Shown here piece after piece: positions 5,281 through 7,469 of a stretch of 7,469 nt of DNA (positions are counted from its first letter, which is position 1; every line of letters starts with the position of its first letter). Under the pieces are notes generated by a model. The model searched no databases. It had not been told where the DNA came from and worked only from the letters and a program-made list of their open reading frames with translations. The translations under genes were made by a program, and so were the position numbers. Source of the stretch: CADAWZ01 sp045114665 (lineage in GTDB: Bacteria > Vulcanimicrobiota > CADAWZ01); NCBI GenBank assembly GCA_045114665.1, contig JBGUKW010000186.1:1-7469 (forward strand). Direction: 5' to 3'.

Positions 5281-7469
5281 ATGAGTACAAAAAAACTAAC
5301 AATCATATTAACATTAATAGCAATATTAATAATTCACTTATTTGCATTTGTATCTGCACAAGAAAACACAACAAATAACACAGAAGTAAATACTCAAACG
5401 ATTATAGACAAATTGACAGCAGAAGAAATAGAAAAACTGTCAAATAAACACACAGCAGGTACAGCTGGACCAAAACAATTTAATGAACGACTTACAAAAA
5501 AATATTACAACCAACAAAATTGGAGCTATAATTGGGGTTGGAACTGGTTTTTCTTTATCGTAGCAATATTGGGATTTGTTTCTGCTCTATTGTCAAGATA
5601 TTCAAATTTAAATAAACAGACAATGCCAATAGCTAGTATTTTTGGAGTAATATTCTTAATATCCTCAATTTTTATACTTCCAAACTTCCTATCAATCGTG
5701 TTTGGTTTCAAAGGTTTCCTAATAACATTTTCATATATATTAATACCAATACTTATAATTGTTAGTTTAAGCAATATAAAAGAAAATAACGAATTGTCAT
5801 TGTCAATAATGTTTGTTCTATCTGTTTTTTCTCTTTCTTTCATAATGCCAAATGTTATATACATGATAGCAGAACAAACTAAATGGGGTTCTATATATTG
5901 GTTTTTCTGGATTGCTTCTTGTTTCTTTTTTGTAGAAATAGCAGAAGCTATATTCAATTCAAGAGAGGACAATGGAAATAAGATACTTGAACTCGAACAG
6001 AAAAATAGATATTTATTGTCAGAAAATACTAATCTTACAAATCAAGTCAATAAATATAGACAAATAGAACAAAAAAATAATGATTATCAAAATCAATTAC
6101 AAAAATTAGAAAATGAAAAGATAGAACTCAAAAGTAAAGTCAATACATTAAGTGAAAATGCTGAAAAAGCTAAACAATTAGAAATTGATAATAAACAAAA
6201 AGAAGAACGGATAAATCAATTATTTAATGAAAACAATAAAGTCCAAAAATTTAATAATCAATTAAATGAAAAGTATAATTATTTACAAACATCTTATCAT
6301 AATTTGGATATAATATCTAAACAACAAGAAAAAATACTTGAAGAAAAAGATAAATCAATAGAACAATTAGAAGCTCAAAGAGTAGCTTTACAAAGTCAAA
6401 AAGAAGAATTGGAAAATGAAAAAGAAGAATTAGAAAATGAAATTAAACAATTAAATGACACTATCGATAATTTACAACAACCTAAAAAAGTTACACTAGA
6501 TAAAGAAACAATAGAACAATTAAGAACTATTGAAAAACACAAATATATAAAAGAAACAGAAACAGGTATAACAGCAACAATTCCATTCAAATATACGCAT
6601 AATAACAATAACTATAAAATAATTGACATATCCCCTTCTATTTTCAAAAATTGGGATAAATTAGAAAACATTACATTTGAAAAATCAATTCCTATTCAAA
6701 ATATACCAAATTCTGCATTTGAAGGTTGTACAAAATTAAAAAATATTGCTCTACCTATAAGCATTGAAAAAATAGAAAATTCTGCATTCAAAGGTTGCAC
6801 AAAATTAACAAAAATAGAAATTCCAAGCGGAACTAAAAATATTGAAAAAGACGCATTTAGAGATTGTAAAGAATTAGAAAAGATAATACTACATGACAAG
6901 ATTTCAACAATAGAAGAATCTGCTTTTCACGATTGTGAAAAATTAAAAGAAATAAATATCCCCAATGGTGTAAAATATATTAAGCCATACACATTTAAAG
7001 GTTGCAATTCATTAGAAAAAATAACACTTCCAAAATCTATTGAAACAATAGAAAAACATGCTTTTGATGGTTGTACAGGATTAATTAAAATAGAAATGCC
7101 ACAAAATGTTAAAGAAATAGAAGAATATGCTTTTAATGGTTGCAAAAATTTAAAAGAAATAAATATTCCTAATGGTGTAAAAACTATTAAACCATTTACA
7201 TTTACAGGTTGTAAAAATTTAGAAAAAATAACACTTCCAAAATCTATCGAAAGTATTGAACAACATGCTTTTAAAGATTGTGGACTGACAGAAATCGAAA
7301 TTCCACAAAATACTAAAGTAATTGAACAATATGCTTTTAGTAATTGTAATAATCTAAAAGAAATTTACATACCTAAGACAGTAGAAAAAATTGGCAATGA
7401 TGCTTTCAGTAATATAGAAACTGTTTACTACAGTGGTTCTGCAGATGGTGAGCCTTGGGGAGCTGATGA
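5281..7469 (+). CDS. Membrane protein with coiled coil and BspA-type leucine-rich repeats, 3'-partial
   Basis: The frame is open from ATG 5281 to the window edge: 729 full codons and no stop. The layout is a signal peptide (MSTKKLTIILTLIAILIIHL, likely cut after VSA at 24-26), then an Asn/Thr/Lys-rich segment (27-80). About five hydrophobic segments follow, near 88-104, 117-134, 146-163, 174-196 and 205-220. A long Lys/Glu/Gln/Asn-rich coiled coil spans about 235-400. From residue 474 there are at least ten 23-residue repeats of the pattern I-x3-AF-x2-C-x2-L-x2-I-x-(I/L)-P, typical of BspA/LRR_5 proteins. The visible end (YYSGSADGEPWGAD) resembles the usual close of such an array, so little may be missing. 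BspA-type repeats are usually on the cell surface and bind host or microbial partners. Here, counting membrane segments puts them inside, so either the topology or the role is atypical. The gene is very AT-rich. The function is not known. Confidence 0.88.
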   Translation, partial: MSTKKLTIILTLIAILIIHLFAFVSAQENTTNNTEVNTQTIIDKLTAEEIEKLSNKHTAGTAGPKQFNERLTKKYYNQQNWSYNWGWNWFFFIVAILGFVSALLSRYSNLNKQTMPIASIFGVIFLISSIFILPNFLSIVFGFKGFLITFSYILIPILIIVSLSNIKENNELSLSIMFVLSVFSLSFIMPNVIYMIAEQTKWGSIYWFFWIASCFFFVEIAEAIFNSREDNGNKILELEQKNRYLLSENTNLTNQVNKYRQIEQKNNDYQNQLQKLENEKIELKSKVNTLSENAEKAKQLEIDNKQKEERINQLFNENNKVQKFNNQLNEKYNYLQTSYHNLDIISKQQEKILEEKDKSIEQLEAQRVALQSQKEELENEKEELENEIKQLNDTIDNLQQPKKVTLDKETIEQLRTIEKHKYIKETETGITATIPFKYTHNNNNYKIIDISPSIFKNWDKLENITFEKSIPIQNIPNSAFEGCTKLKNIALPISIEKIENSAFKGCTKLTKIEIPSGTKNIEKDAFRDCKELEKIILHDKISTIEESAFHDCEKLKEINIPNGVKYIKPYTFKGCNSLEKITLPKSIETIEKHAFDGCTGLIKIEMPQNVKEIEEYAFNGCKNLKEINIPNGVKTIKPFTFTGCKNLEKITLPKSIESIEQHAFKDCGLTEIEIPQNTKVIEQYAFSNCNNLKEIYIPKTVEKIGNDAFSNIETVYYSGSADGEPWGAD
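6700..7467 (+). repeat. Array of BspA-type 23-residue leucine-rich repeats
   Basis: Units of 69 nt encode residues 474-702 as ten repeats, with an eleventh degenerate unit at 703-729. All are 23 residues except the ninth (658-679), which lacks one codon after DCG. A higher-order duplication is visible: 6943-7149 and 7150-7353 each span three units and are much more alike than single units. They share an identical 29-nt stretch at 7012-7040 and 7219-7247. The array probably grew by duplication of three-unit blocks through recombination. Confidence 0.88.

Noticed and set aside
5526..5972. 148-codon minus-strand frame
   Set aside because: It lies opposite the membrane segments of the LRR protein, whose + frame continues unbroken with a signal peptide and clear domains.
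6396..7145. Minus-strand frames with repeated Phe/Ser/Ile-rich sequence
   Set aside because: They are the antisense of the coiled coil and LRR array; their periodicity comes from the + strand repeats.
6700..7467. Regular 69-nt repeats considered as a CRISPR or satellite array
   Set aside because: There is no spacer structure. The period is exactly 23 codons and conserves protein positions, so it is a protein repeat.

Overview
The window is AT-rich throughout, and every supported gene lies on the + strand. It looks bacterial: genes carry Shine-Dalgarno-type sites, there are intrinsic terminators (a hairpin followed by a T run), one site matches a TG-n-TATAAT extended -10 box, and two proteins have Sec-type signal peptides. 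BspA-type leucine-rich repeats and AGA/AAA-biased codons fit a low-GC, possibly host-associated anaerobe. I cannot name a genus from the sequence alone.

Left half (1-4013), recognisable enzymes. A subtilisin-like serine protease (S8) enters from the left edge without its true N-terminus and ends at 1282, followed by a strong hairpin. A complete M24 metallopeptidase of the Xaa-Pro aminopeptidase/dipeptidase type (1366-2565) and a PHP-domain protein of the endonuclease Q family (2751-3965) follow. A 158-bp, highly palindromic insertion-like element sits between these two. Removing it, with one copy of a flanking 6-bp direct repeat, would leave a tight 21-nt operon junction with an intact ribosome binding site. 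A clean intrinsic terminator closes the group at 3981-4013.

Right half (4014-7469), accessory locus of unknown function. A candidate promoter places its predicted start exactly on the ATG of a secreted protein made of four Cys-x2-Cys-x14-Cys-x7/8-His modules (4059-4592). An internal AGGAGG site lies before modules 3-4. Two tandem paralogous small charged proteins (66 and 63 aa) follow, separated by an 83-nt spacer with mutually exclusive hairpins next to the second ribosome binding site. The group ends at a 24-bp-stem terminator. Last comes a large open frame starting at 5281 that runs off the right edge (729 codons visible): signal peptide, about five membrane segments, a roughly 170-residue coiled coil and at least ten BspA-type leucine-rich repeats. 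Segment counting puts its coiled coil and repeats on the cytoplasmic side, which is unusual for this repeat class.

The left-half genes have known enzyme families but no obvious common pathway. The right-half genes may form a cell-envelope locus. That grouping is inference from adjacency and predicted export only. The clearest leads are the inserted palindromic element, the zinc-module/small-protein cluster and the unusual membrane-coiled coil-LRR architecture.
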